A DNA stretch of 5,418 nt, taken from assembly GCA_035290045.1 (NCBI GenBank), contig DATDVH010000052.1, positions 1 to 5,418 on the forward strand, written 5' to 3'. Of the stretch, positions 1 to 5,418 are shown in pieces (position 1 is the first letter of the stretch; every line of letters starts with the position of its first letter). The DNA is from DATDVH01 sp035290045. GTDB taxonomy: Bacteria; Patescibacteriota; Microgenomatia; UBA1406; HO2-37-13b. A program made the position numbers and the translations under genes. The notes under the pieces were generated by a model. That model made no database searches. It saw nothing but the letters and a program-made list of their open reading frames with translations, and was not told the DNA's origin.

Positions 1-886
1 GATCAAAATTCTTTTTCTTCAATTGAAACACAAGCCATACTAATCCGGGAATAACAAGCCACATCAGTACGCCCATCTCTCGTATAATCAAATCTATATA
101 ATAGGTACGAGTGCCAAAGTGAGATTCAACTGACGCAGTAACTCGCTTAAAGTGACTTTCAATGATATGTTGGGTGAAAAACTGCTGTCTATATATGATA
201 AACATTATGATAAACCAGCTCATTGCAATAAGGAAATGAAACATGATTTTTTTTTGTGCTTTTTTTATTTCTTTTTTAGGTAATTTCTTTTTCCAAAAAA
301 GAATTATATGATAAAAAATCATGATACCAAGAGGATAAAACCCAAGAAGAGACTTACTTAAAACACCGACCATCAAGAAAAACGTACTTAACCAAAAACG
401 ATTAAAAAAGATAAGATACCCTAACCACCCAAGAAGAAGAAACACATCCAAGTTCACTGTCTGCGCTCGTTGGAGAAAAAGAGGACTCAAAGCGGTTACC
501 ATCACAGTCAGAAAAGCTGTAAATCTATCTTTTATCACTCTATAATATAAAATATAAACGAAAATCAATACAATTATTGATATTAAAAGAGTAAATAGAC
601 GAGTGGTGATTTCAGCAGGTGCAAAATAAAAAAATTTCATGATTACTCCATACAATAATGGCACCAGTGGAGGTTTATCTAACCACGGTTGTCCCTGCCA
701 GACAGGAAAAAGGAAAAATCGTTTCTCAATCATCTCTTTTCCTGTCTGAATATAAAGAGACTCATCCCAATCATAGAAAAAAGTCTGCGCAGAAATCAAC
801 TTATATGATAAAGTGGCACCATACAATAAAAGAAAAAGAAACAATAGAGGATTTTTTTTAATCAAGGAATATATTTTTTTTATCAT
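1..886 (-). CDS. PMT_2/ArnT-like GT-C membrane glycosyltransferase, C-terminus cut by window edge
   Basis: The reverse strand is open from an ATG at 886-884 to the left edge (295 codons seen). The likely role is transfer of a sugar from a polyprenyl-phosphate carrier to an acceptor on the outer face of the membrane. The protein starts with a short basic stretch (MIKKIYSLIKK) and a membrane helix at about residues 13-31. A loop then carries YDWDES, where D41-E42 is the acidic pair expected at the catalytic site of PMT/ArnT enzymes. D70-K-P-P73, matching the family's KPP motif, follows, then R140-A-Q-T-V-N-L-D147, and hydrophobic segments at about 97-115, 122-137, 147-160, 163-190 and 206-222. 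A loop of about 40 residues precedes the last helix seen. Family members usually have about 450-600 residues, so perhaps a third or more is missing. The start abuts the stop of the upstream GT2 gene and has a good ribosome binding site. The family is fairly sure; sugar and acceptor are unknown. Confidence 0.88.
   Translation of the reverse strand, partial: MIKKIYSLIKKNPLLFLFLLLYGATLSYKLISAQTFFYDWDESLYIQTGKEMIEKRFFLFPVWQGQPWLDKPPLVPLLYGVIMKFFYFAPAEITTRLFTLLISIIVLIFVYILYYRVIKDRFTAFLTVMVTALSPLFLQRAQTVNLDVFLLLGWLGYLIFFNRFWLSTFFLMVGVLSKSLLGFYPLGIMIFYHIILFWKKKLPKKEIKKAQKKIMFHFLIAMSWFIIMFIIYRQQFFTQHIIESHFKRVTASVESHFGTRTYYIDLIIREMGVLMWLVIPGLVWLVFQLKKKNFD
699..748. repeat. Perfect 12-bp inverted repeat inside the left-edge glycosyltransferase gene
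   Basis: CAGACAGGAAAA at 699-710 is matched by its exact reverse complement at 737-748, with 26 nt between. In the leftward mRNA this would form a 12-bp stem about 140-190 nt after the start codon, over codons 47-63. The loop does not end in a T-run suited to a terminator, and the sequence codes for the conserved first loop of the enzyme. It may be incidental or a folded mRNA element. Confidence 0.55.
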
Positions 887-1636
887 TTATCTATACTCCC
901 CCTTTATCTCACACCATTTAATTTTTAAAATATCAGAAATTGCCTCCAAAGAATCTCTTATAAAATTCACCCGTTTTGTCTCCACATGATTCCAGATAAC
1001 CTGTGTTTCTTTTATTGTATAACCTAATTTACGAGCAAGAAACAATACTTCAAGATCAAACCCGGCAGTGACTGACGAACCGAGTGTTTTTTTTCTCGCT
1101 TTATGAAATACACGTAACTTCTCAACAAGGGCAAGAGCGACATTACGATTGAATAGCTTAAATCCGCATTGAGTATCAGAAATTCCCTTCAACCCAATCA
1201 CTACATTGCGTATGAATATAAATCCAACAGCCATGAGTTTACGAAGAAACGGCGCTCCTTTTCGGACTTTTTTTCTTGATCCTATCACGATATCATTTCC
1301 CTTTCCCATCTCATGTATCAGTTTTTCAGACTCCTCAATTGGGGTCGCCAGATCAAAATCAGAAAAGAATATGTATTCCCCTTTTGACGCATGAATACCA
1401 GTGATGATAGCATACGCTTTCCCTTGATGACTATTTTCAATCAAACGAAATTTTTTATAGTGAGTAAGATATTTTTTCTGTATTATTTTTTTTGAGTGAT
1501 CTATTGAACCGTCGTCTATGATAAGCACTTCAGCAAACCGAGCATCGTTTTTTGTAAAATTACCAATTGTATCAAGCACACCTTTTGCGATATTGACTTC
1601 TTCGTTATAACACGGAATGATTAAACTGATAGTCAT
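887..1636 (-). CDS. GT2 polyprenyl-phosphate sugar synthase (Alg5/DPM1-like)
   Basis: This 249-residue GT-A fold enzyme probably transfers a hexose (glucose or mannose) from a nucleotide-sugar to polyprenyl phosphate on the cytoplasmic face, making the lipid-linked donor used by GT-C enzymes. Seen in order: IIPCYNEE (6-13) and IDDGS (40-44), which form the nucleotide-binding part; QGKA (71-74); the metal-binding DxD as D93-F-D95 followed by LATP; GSR (119-121); DTQCGFKLF (154-162), a hallmark of the Alg5/DPM1 branch; and a late FDLEVLFLARKLGY...W-N-H stretch. The length suits a stand-alone catalytic domain. There is no long C-terminal membrane pair, as in Alg5-like or soluble DPM1 forms, so it would be peripheral to the membrane. 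It is the middle gene of a tight leftward operon, 12 nt after the upstream stop and directly abutting the next ATG. No Shine-Dalgarno sequence precedes its ATG, so translational coupling is likely. The family is sure; the choice between glucose, mannose or another sugar is open. Confidence 0.92.
   Translation of the reverse strand: MTISLIIPCYNEEVNIAKGVLDTIGNFTKNDARFAEVLIIDDGSIDHSKKIIQKKYLTHYKKFRLIENSHQGKAYAIITGIHASKGEYIFFSDFDLATPIEESEKLIHEMGKGNDIVIGSRKKVRKGAPFLRKLMAVGFIFIRNVVIGLKGISDTQCGFKLFNRNVALALVEKLRVFHKARKKTLGSSVTAGFDLEVLFLARKLGYTIKETQVIWNHVETKRVNFIRDSLEAISDILKIKWCEIKGEYR
896..902 (-). promoter_or_regulatory. Ribosome binding site for the gene starting at 886
   Basis: On the reverse strand GGGGGAG lies 9 nt before the ATG at 886, inside the last codons of the GT2 gene. 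It contains the GGAG core and is the only convincing Shine-Dalgarno sequence I found before any of the five starts. It supports the 886 start and suggests that this gene, which has no gap from its neighbour, can recruit ribosomes itself as well as by coupling. Confidence 0.65.
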
Positions 1637-1648
1637 AGGAGCAACATA

Positions 1649-3109
1649 TTACCGAACTAATTTATAGATTGTAACATTATCAACTCTCCATTTTCCCACG
1701 ACTTTATTCGGGGCGAAATAAGCAATATCCCATTGAGGATGTCCAATAGGCCAACAGGAACCATCGCAGACGACAAACAATTCTTGAGCCCGTTCCAAAC
1801 TATCTTTTTCAATAGAACGTCTTTCCCACACTTCTAAAAAATACCGATAAACACTGTCAGAATATTTCTGTGGAAAACCAGTCACCGTGTATTTTATCTG
1901 AGTAATATTATCCATAATAATTCTACTTACTCGCTGTGCATGATCTATCTGAAAAGAACCTTTTCCAAAAAGAAAAAAATACCCATAACTTTGAAAAAAC
2001 AAATACAGTCCTAAAAAAATATATAACACCACTGTTCCTTTTTTAACGCTTAAAAGCCAAACAATTAAATATGACACTATTACTATATATATTGGATAAA
2101 TCGCACCAAAATAATGCGGAATTTTAGGGCCGCTATAAAGAGCAATACCAGCGACAAGAAAAAGAAAAAATAACAAAAAAATACGTAGTGGTTCTCTTTT
2201 GTGAATGCGGGTAACAAAAAAAAGAAAAAAGAGTATCAACAACATGCTTGAGATAGCCTTATTCATTTCTATTGAAAATAAATATGTATTCAAATGCCAA
2301 AAAGATGAAAATAACTCACTGATCCAACCGGAAGAAAAAGAACTCTCTGTACTAAAAAGCGCAATAAAATTCTTCGTGTTCAAGAATTGATGACGAAGAT
2401 CAAAGATAAGAAGAGGAAATAAAAAAATAAAACACGATACCAATGCAACACTTGATCCGATTATCAATCTCATTCTGTCGTGTTTTCTCTCAATTATATA
2501 TATCATCATCGTGATAAAAAAAGGAGGAATCAATAATAAACTTAAATAATGCAGTTGTAGAGTAAAAGAGAACATCATACCAGATATAAAAAATAAGAAT
2601 ATTCGTTTTTTCTGCAGTGCTTTTATGAAAAAATAAATCGTAAGAAAAGAAAAAACAGGAAGCAGATTCGGATTCCATGAAAAGCGAGAAAACTCAATGA
2701 GGACAGATGAAAACGTGATAAGAAACGTTGCGATCAATGCTCTTTTTTTGTCAAAAAGATCACGTAAAGCAAAAAATATGATCAGAATAAAAAGTGAGGA
2801 AAAAAACGCTACACCAACTGCCAATCCAAGAGGATTATAATTGAAAAACCAAAGCCATGGTGCGATAAAATAATAATAAAATGGACCTAAGTATACTTGT
2901 CCAACTGATGTCGGAGCTCCTATCGCGGGCACGTGTTCTAATGTCAGTAAACGTTTGATAATGATTGCGTCGCGGCCTTCATCACCTAAAAATGTAACAA
3001 ATTCAGCTAACCGATAAAACCGAAGGAATGCCCCGACCCCAAAAAATATATATGCAGTCTTGGTATAATTATCGCTTAACAGTCGTTTTACTATTTTTTT
3101 TATCTTCAT
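1649..3109 (-). CDS. PMT-like GT-C membrane glycosyltransferase with C-terminal extracytoplasmic domain
   Basis: This 486-residue multi-span membrane protein opens the leftward operon. A basic N-terminus (MKIKKIVKR) and a first helix (about 19-34) lead to GDEGRD (42-47), whose D43-E44 sits where PMT-family enzymes carry the catalytic acidic residue. Further marks are GAPTSVGQ...LGPFYYY (64-80) with N92-P93, and SRFSWNPN (141-148). This set recurs in bacterial PMT_2-like proteins. About ten hydrophobic segments fill residues 80-382. The last 100 or so residues (about 385-486) are polar and probably lie outside the membrane, with a C448-x-x-x-C452 pair and several Trp and aromatic residues. The likely role is transfer of a lipid-phosphate-linked sugar on the outer face, perhaps using the product of the next gene; acceptor unknown. 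The 3109 start gives a normal positive-inside N-terminus and I see no good later ATG; no Shine-Dalgarno precedes it. It overlaps nothing if the divergent gene starts at 3124. Confidence 0.85.
   Translation of the reverse strand: MKIKKIVKRLLSDNYTKTAYIFFGVGAFLRFYRLAEFVTFLGDEGRDAIIIKRLLTLEHVPAIGAPTSVGQVYLGPFYYYFIAPWLWFFNYNPLGLAVGVAFFSSLFILIIFFALRDLFDKKRALIATFLITFSSVLIEFSRFSWNPNLLPVFSFLTIYFFIKALQKKRIFLFFISGMMFSFTLQLHYLSLLLIPPFFITMMIYIIERKHDRMRLIIGSSVALVSCFIFLFPLLIFDLRHQFLNTKNFIALFSTESSFSSGWISELFSSFWHLNTYLFSIEMNKAISSMLLILFFLFFVTRIHKREPLRIFLLFFLFLVAGIALYSGPKIPHYFGAIYPIYIVIVSYLIVWLLSVKKGTVVLYIFLGLYLFFQSYGYFFLFGKGSFQIDHAQRVSRIIMDNITQIKYTVTGFPQKYSDSVYRYFLEVWERRSIEKDSLERAQELFVVCDGSCWPIGHPQWDIAYFAPNKVVGKWRVDNVTIYKLVR
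3061..3069 (+). promoter_or_regulatory. Extended -10 promoter for the rightward operon (predicted)
   Basis: TGGTATAAT matches the extended -10 form TGnTATAAT exactly. There is no good -35 box at 16-18 nt upstream, only an A-rich tract at 3041-3049, but extended -10 promoters often do without one. Transcription would start near 3076, giving a leader of about 48 nt before the ATG at 3124 and excluding the earlier ATG at 3028. The element lies inside codons 14-17 of the leftward gene, where it encodes N-Y-T-K, so chance is possible in AT-rich DNA. Confidence 0.5.
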
Positions 3110-3121
3110 ATATACTATATG
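3107..3121. repeat. Small dyad between the divergent start codons
   Basis: CATATA and TATATG form a 6-bp inverted repeat around a 3-nt centre (TAC). The dyad fills most of the 14-nt gap between the two start codons and takes in the leftward ATG itself. It could be a regulator site acting on both operons, but a short AT-rich dyad like this also arises easily by chance. Confidence 0.25.
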
Positions 3122-3123
3122 TT

Positions 3124-4266
3124 ATGTCCAAATTATATACAAAAATACCACCATATGCGATAATTAGTATTTTAACCGTAGTTTCAACATGCGTATTATG
3201 GATACCTTTTCTATTTCATTTTCAATCCATAAACGGAATACAGGTGGAGACACCTAACTTCCAGACAGTTCTCAAACATTACGACGGCCCCTTATATATT
3301 ATACCTGCAAAAACGCTTTACAATATTAACGATCCGCTTTTTGAAAGTCATCCTATGGGTCTTACCACGAAATATTTCGCCGCGCACCTTCCCCTCTATC
3401 CCCTCTTTATTAAAGCTCTTGCCCCAATACTAGGATATCTGAAAAGCATGCTTACGATAACAGTGTTTTTTTCAATCGCATTTTTCAATTTCTTTTATTA
3501 TTTCTTAAGAAAATTAAAAATCACCGAACAACCACTTATACTTACTCTTGTTTTGCTTTTTTTTACTCCTCGTTTGTTAGTCGTACGTTCTGTTGGATCG
3601 TCAGAACCATTATTTTTATTTCTGATTCTCGCATCAGTCTTTTTTTTCATTCAAAAAAAATATTTTTTTGCAGGGATACTTGGTGGACTTGCTGCCATGA
3701 CCAAAACACCCGGTATATTGCTCTTTATAGGATATGTTTTCTGGTTCGTTGAACACTATATTAAAACGCGAAAAGTAGAAATAAGTTGGATTTGGATTTT
3801 GCTTATCCCTATAGGACTTTTATTGGTTTTTCTCCTGTATTGGCAACAGTATGGAGATTTTTTTGCGTATTTTCATTCGGGAGATAATATTCATCTGATT
3901 TTTCCTCCCTTCTCTGTTTTTAACTTTCAAAAAAACTGGGTTGGAACTGCATGGCTTGAGGAGATAGTATTCTTGTATTTTTTCTATCTTATTTCTCTCT
4001 TTACGCTTTATCACAATAAACTGTTGCGTCCTGCTTTTTATTTTGCATTGATTTTTTTTCTTGCAGCAATTTCTATTCAACACCGTGACATCTCACGATA
4101 CACACTTCCCCTGCTTCCTTTTGCCGCAATAGTCTATGAAAAGTTTTTTACATCAAAAAAATTCCTCATCACCCTTATCATTCTGATTCCCGCAATCTAT
4201 CTGTATGCATGGAATTTCATGCTGTATAATATCGCGCCCATTACAGATTGGAGTCCGTTTTTGTAA
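3124..4266 (+). CDS. PIG-V-like GT-C membrane mannosyltransferase family protein
   Basis: From the ATG at 3124 this is a 380-residue multi-span membrane protein. Its pattern resembles the PIG-V/GT76 group, which moves a sugar (mannose in eukaryotic GPI synthesis) from a lipid-phosphate donor on the outer or lumenal face. Visible marks are a first helix (about 11-31); a loop with H-Y-D54-G-P-L-Y...A...Y, like the family's WDxxxY...A..GY; H88-L-P-L-Y-P93, like FFPLYP; SSEPLF (159-164) at the start of a helix; FAGILGGLAAMTKTPG (182-197), very like the PIG-V stretch AgllggLAaltRstG; and a late S-R-Y-T-L-P-L-L-P. I chose 3124 over the in-frame ATG at 3028. The extra 32 residues would be read antisense to the leftward gene's Lys-rich N-terminus, which creates a false hydrophobic run, and the predicted promoter lies downstream of 3028. 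No Shine-Dalgarno is visible. The next gene begins 3 nt after its TAA. The GT-C fold is likely; the PIG-V assignment is by motif only. Confidence 0.75.
   Translation: MSKLYTKIPPYAIISILTVVSTCVLWIPFLFHFQSINGIQVETPNFQTVLKHYDGPLYIIPAKTLYNINDPLFESHPMGLTTKYFAAHLPLYPLFIKALAPILGYLKSMLTITVFFSIAFFNFFYYFLRKLKITEQPLILTLVLLFFTPRLLVVRSVGSSEPLFLFLILASVFFFIQKKYFFAGILGGLAAMTKTPGILLFIGYVFWFVEHYIKTRKVEISWIWILLIPIGLLLVFLLYWQQYGDFFAYFHSGDNIHLIFPPFSVFNFQKNWVGTAWLEEIVFLYFFYLISLFTLYHNKLLRPAFYFALIFFLAAISIQHRDISRYTLPLLPFAAIVYEKFFTSKKFLITLIILIPAIYLYAWNFMLYNIAPITDWSPFL
3132..3137 (-). promoter_or_regulatory. Possible -10 box for the leftward operon
   Basis: On the reverse strand this reads TATAAT, the exact consensus, about 23 nt before the ATG at 3109. 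Transcription would begin near 3125, leaving a leader of about 16 nt and little room for a ribosome binding site, consistent with none being seen. There is no recognisable -35 at the right distance and no TGn extension. It lies in codons 3-5 of the rightward gene. Weak evidence in such AT-rich DNA. Confidence 0.3.
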
Positions 4267-4269
4267 ACT

Positions 4270-4431
4270 ATGTCAGAACAAATCGCCACAGAAATACATA
4301 AAAAATCTACCACCACGAAAGAAAAACATACTCCTAAAAATTATACTTCTCTGTTAAAAAAAGGAGCAGTAATAACGCAAGCGGCTTTACTTTCACTTAG
4401 TCTATCGCAGACTAACGTTGACGTGAACGCG
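4270..4431 (+). other. Predicted signal peptide (residues 1-54) of the repeat protein
   Basis: The N-region is unusually long (31 residues, many Thr, Lys and Glu) and ends in L-L-K-K. The hydrophobic core at 32-47 is short and contains Gln and several Ser. V52-N-A54 fits a small-residue cleavage rule, with mature protein starting at Q55. No Cys follows, so it is not a lipoprotein. The core is weak enough that an uncleaved anchor or a cytoplasmic protein cannot be excluded. Confidence 0.5.
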
Positions 4432-5418
4432 CAAATTAACGATAAACCAGTCGACATAGAACAAAACGCAACTACTCGTGAGCAAGAACCGTCTGAAGAA
4501 GATTGGCGATTTCAAATAAATCAATTACTTCAAACTAAACCTTTCAAGATTTTGGAATACGCCGACAAAATTGGACAATTCAAGTGGTCAGAAGAAGTGG
4601 TTTTGAAAGCTATAGCAATCAAAACGCCTCAACCAGGATTTAATTTCAATCTTGAAAGAGCGGTCGCTCTTCTTGAAAATGCAGAAAAACTTCATGGTTA
4701 TACACAAACAGTGATAAATGATGTCCGAGAAGCAACAGAAAATATTGGATCATTCAATTGTGTAGTTTTGCTACGAGAAGCAGATCACCTGAGTGATTAT
4801 AGTTGGTCGAGCAATCTTTTGCAAAACCTCGTTGCCACCTCGTCCATCAACATGCAAGAATTCATTGAACATATTGATAATATAAAAAACTATAAATGGA
4901 CTGAGTCAACGCTCAAAAAAATGATAGAAGAATCTCATAACAACTTTAACTTATATATAACATCAGCATTAACTAATCTTTTCACATGTTCTACACCCGA
5001 GACAAAAAATATTCCGTGGTTTAAAGAACTAATCAAAGAAGAAGCCATATGGACAGCGGACAATCATCCAGAAGTAATAATACGAAACTCTCAGTCTCTT
5101 GACGTATTGGATAATATTTTTGCTGAAGTAGTAATTATTAAAGCGCTAACAATTATGGAAAATACAGGAAGCCTATCATCTAGTACGAACTTTAACAACT
5201 GTATGGGATATTTAACTATTTTTGATTTCGCAGAGCCATTTATCAAAAGAGCTGTAGATAGGTTAAAAAATGAAAATCCGCGCATCATTTTTGACCACCT
5301 TAATATTTTACCCGCATATGAATGGTTTGACAATATGTTCAACGATGCTATTAGGAACGATCCTGTTTCTGCTTTAGAATACTATAGAAGTTTTGATCCA
5401 GGGACGGTTGCAGTTCAA
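4270..5418 (+). CDS. Exported helical-repeat protein, unrecognised family, C-terminus cut by window edge
   Basis: This gene is open from ATG 4270 to the right edge (383 codons, no stop). I do not recognise the family. A polar N-terminus of 31 residues ends in KK and is followed by a modest hydrophobic stretch (32-47) and V-N-A54-Q, a plausible signal peptidase site. A Glu/Gln/Asn-rich linker (55-85) comes next. From about residue 88 the chain is a series of degenerate units of mostly 31-40 residues. Their core is A-D-x-[I/L]-x-x-[F/Y]-x-W, often followed by S/T and an amphipathic helix; see the repeat entry. No catalytic motif is visible. The architecture suggests an alpha-solenoid scaffold for protein binding outside the membrane. 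The 3-nt gap after the PIG-V-like gene implies co-transcription and perhaps coupled translation; no Shine-Dalgarno is seen. Unlike the other four products it is not a polytopic membrane protein. It might be an acceptor for the neighbouring glycosyltransferase, or simply share its promoter. Confidence 0.8.
   Translation, partial: MSEQIATEIHKKSTTTKEKHTPKNYTSLLKKGAVITQAALLSLSLSQTNVDVNAQINDKPVDIEQNATTREQEPSEEDWRFQINQLLQTKPFKILEYADKIGQFKWSEEVVLKAIAIKTPQPGFNFNLERAVALLENAEKLHGYTQTVINDVREATENIGSFNCVVLLREADHLSDYSWSSNLLQNLVATSSINMQEFIEHIDNIKNYKWTESTLKKMIEESHNNFNLYITSALTNLFTCSTPETKNIPWFKELIKEEAIWTADNHPEVIIRNSQSLDVLDNIFAEVVIIKALTIMENTGSLSSSTNFNNCMGYLTIFDFAEPFIKRAVDRLKNENPRIIFDHLNILPAYEWFDNMFNDAIRNDPVSALEYYRSFDPGTVAVQ
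4540..5418 (+). repeat. Degenerate helical repeats of 31-40 residues in the protein
   Basis: Clear units align on ADKIGQFKW (98-106), AEKLHGYTQ (138-146), ADHLSDYSW (171-179), IDNIKNYKW (202-210) and LNILPAYEW (344-352). Adjacent spacings of the first four are 40, 33 and 31 residues. Between 211 and 343 the pattern is blurred, with possible units near 267-292 (HPEVIIRNSQSLD...VVIIKAL) and 308-330. Another unit seems to begin at DPVSALEYYRSFD (364-376), so the array continues past the edge. Many units open with F or P, 7-9 residues before the A-D pair. The repeats are visible in protein, not as DNA copies, so they are old and diverged. Confidence 0.65.

Noticed and set aside
711..750. 12-bp inverted repeat as a transcription terminator
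   Set aside because: It sits inside an intact gene and its stem is not followed by a U-run in the leftward transcript; the loop is also long.
658..861. 67-codon open frame on the plus strand
   Set aside because: It lies wholly antisense to the well-supported glycosyltransferase gene that starts at 886 and spans D41-E42 and the KPP motif; the product is low-complexity and Lys/Glu-rich.
1206..1394. 62-codon open frame on the plus strand
   Set aside because: It is antisense to the GT2 gene across its DxD region; no start signal or recognisable product.
1637..1641. AGGAG on the plus strand at the GT2 start as a Shine-Dalgarno sequence
   Set aside because: It is on the wrong strand for the leftward gene, where it reads CTCCT, and no rightward gene starts here.
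2205..2390. 61-codon open frame on the plus strand
   Set aside because: It is antisense to the 486-residue GT-C gene; its Lys-rich product is the mirror of Phe/Leu codons.
2490..2678. 62-codon open frame on the minus strand
   Set aside because: It is an alternative frame within the 486-residue GT-C gene on the same strand, without a ribosome binding site.
3028..3123. N-terminal extension of the PIG-V-like gene from ATG 3028
   Set aside because: It would overlap the leftward gene by 82 bp, and its hydrophobic run is the antisense of Lys codons there. The GAAGGA before it touches the ATG with no spacing, and the best promoter is downstream.
3820..4083. 87-codon open frame on the minus strand
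   Set aside because: It is antisense to the PIG-V-like gene; basic low-complexity product typical of the reverse of membrane-helix codons.
5091..5342. 83-codon open frame on the minus strand
   Set aside because: It is antisense to the exported repeat protein gene, whose frame is open throughout and shows repeat structure here.

Overview
The window is AT-rich (roughly one third G+C by eye), very densely packed, and carries five genes. Four encode glycosyltransferases or membrane proteins that look like them. The fifth encodes a probable exported protein built from degenerate helical repeats. No in-frame TGA interrupts any of the five reading frames and every Trp is TGG, so the standard bacterial code (table 11) fits. 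Low G+C, near-zero gene spacing, few Shine-Dalgarno sequences and several divergent GT-C membrane glycosyltransferases together suggest a Patescibacteria/CPR-type genome. That placement is inference and is weakly supported: there is no marker gene here.

Layout. Positions 1-3109 are a leftward three-gene operon. It begins with a 486-residue PMT/ArnT-like GT-C membrane protein (3109 to 1649). After a 12-nt gap comes a 249-residue GT2 polyprenyl-phosphate sugar synthase of the Alg5/DPM1 type (1636 to 887). With no gap at all follows a second PMT_2/ArnT-like GT-C protein (886 leftward), whose last part lies outside the window. Positions 3124-5418 are a rightward operon: a PIG-V-like GT-C membrane protein (3124 to 4266), then, after 3 nt, an exported repeat protein (4270 onward) whose C-terminus runs off the right edge. 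The two operons diverge from a 14-nt gap (3110-3123), and the best candidate promoter of each lies inside the first codons of the other.

How the genes may work together. The GT2 enzyme would load a sugar from a nucleotide-sugar onto a lipid phosphate on the cytoplasmic face. The multi-span GT-C proteins would use such lipid-linked sugars on the outer face to decorate a lipid, glycan or protein. The exported repeat protein, probably co-transcribed with the PIG-V-like enzyme, is a candidate acceptor or partner. This link rests on gene order only.

There is no stretch over 300 bases without a gene. I saw no tRNA, rRNA, CRISPR array, insertion sequence or convincing terminator; both operons leave the window before any terminator would be expected.
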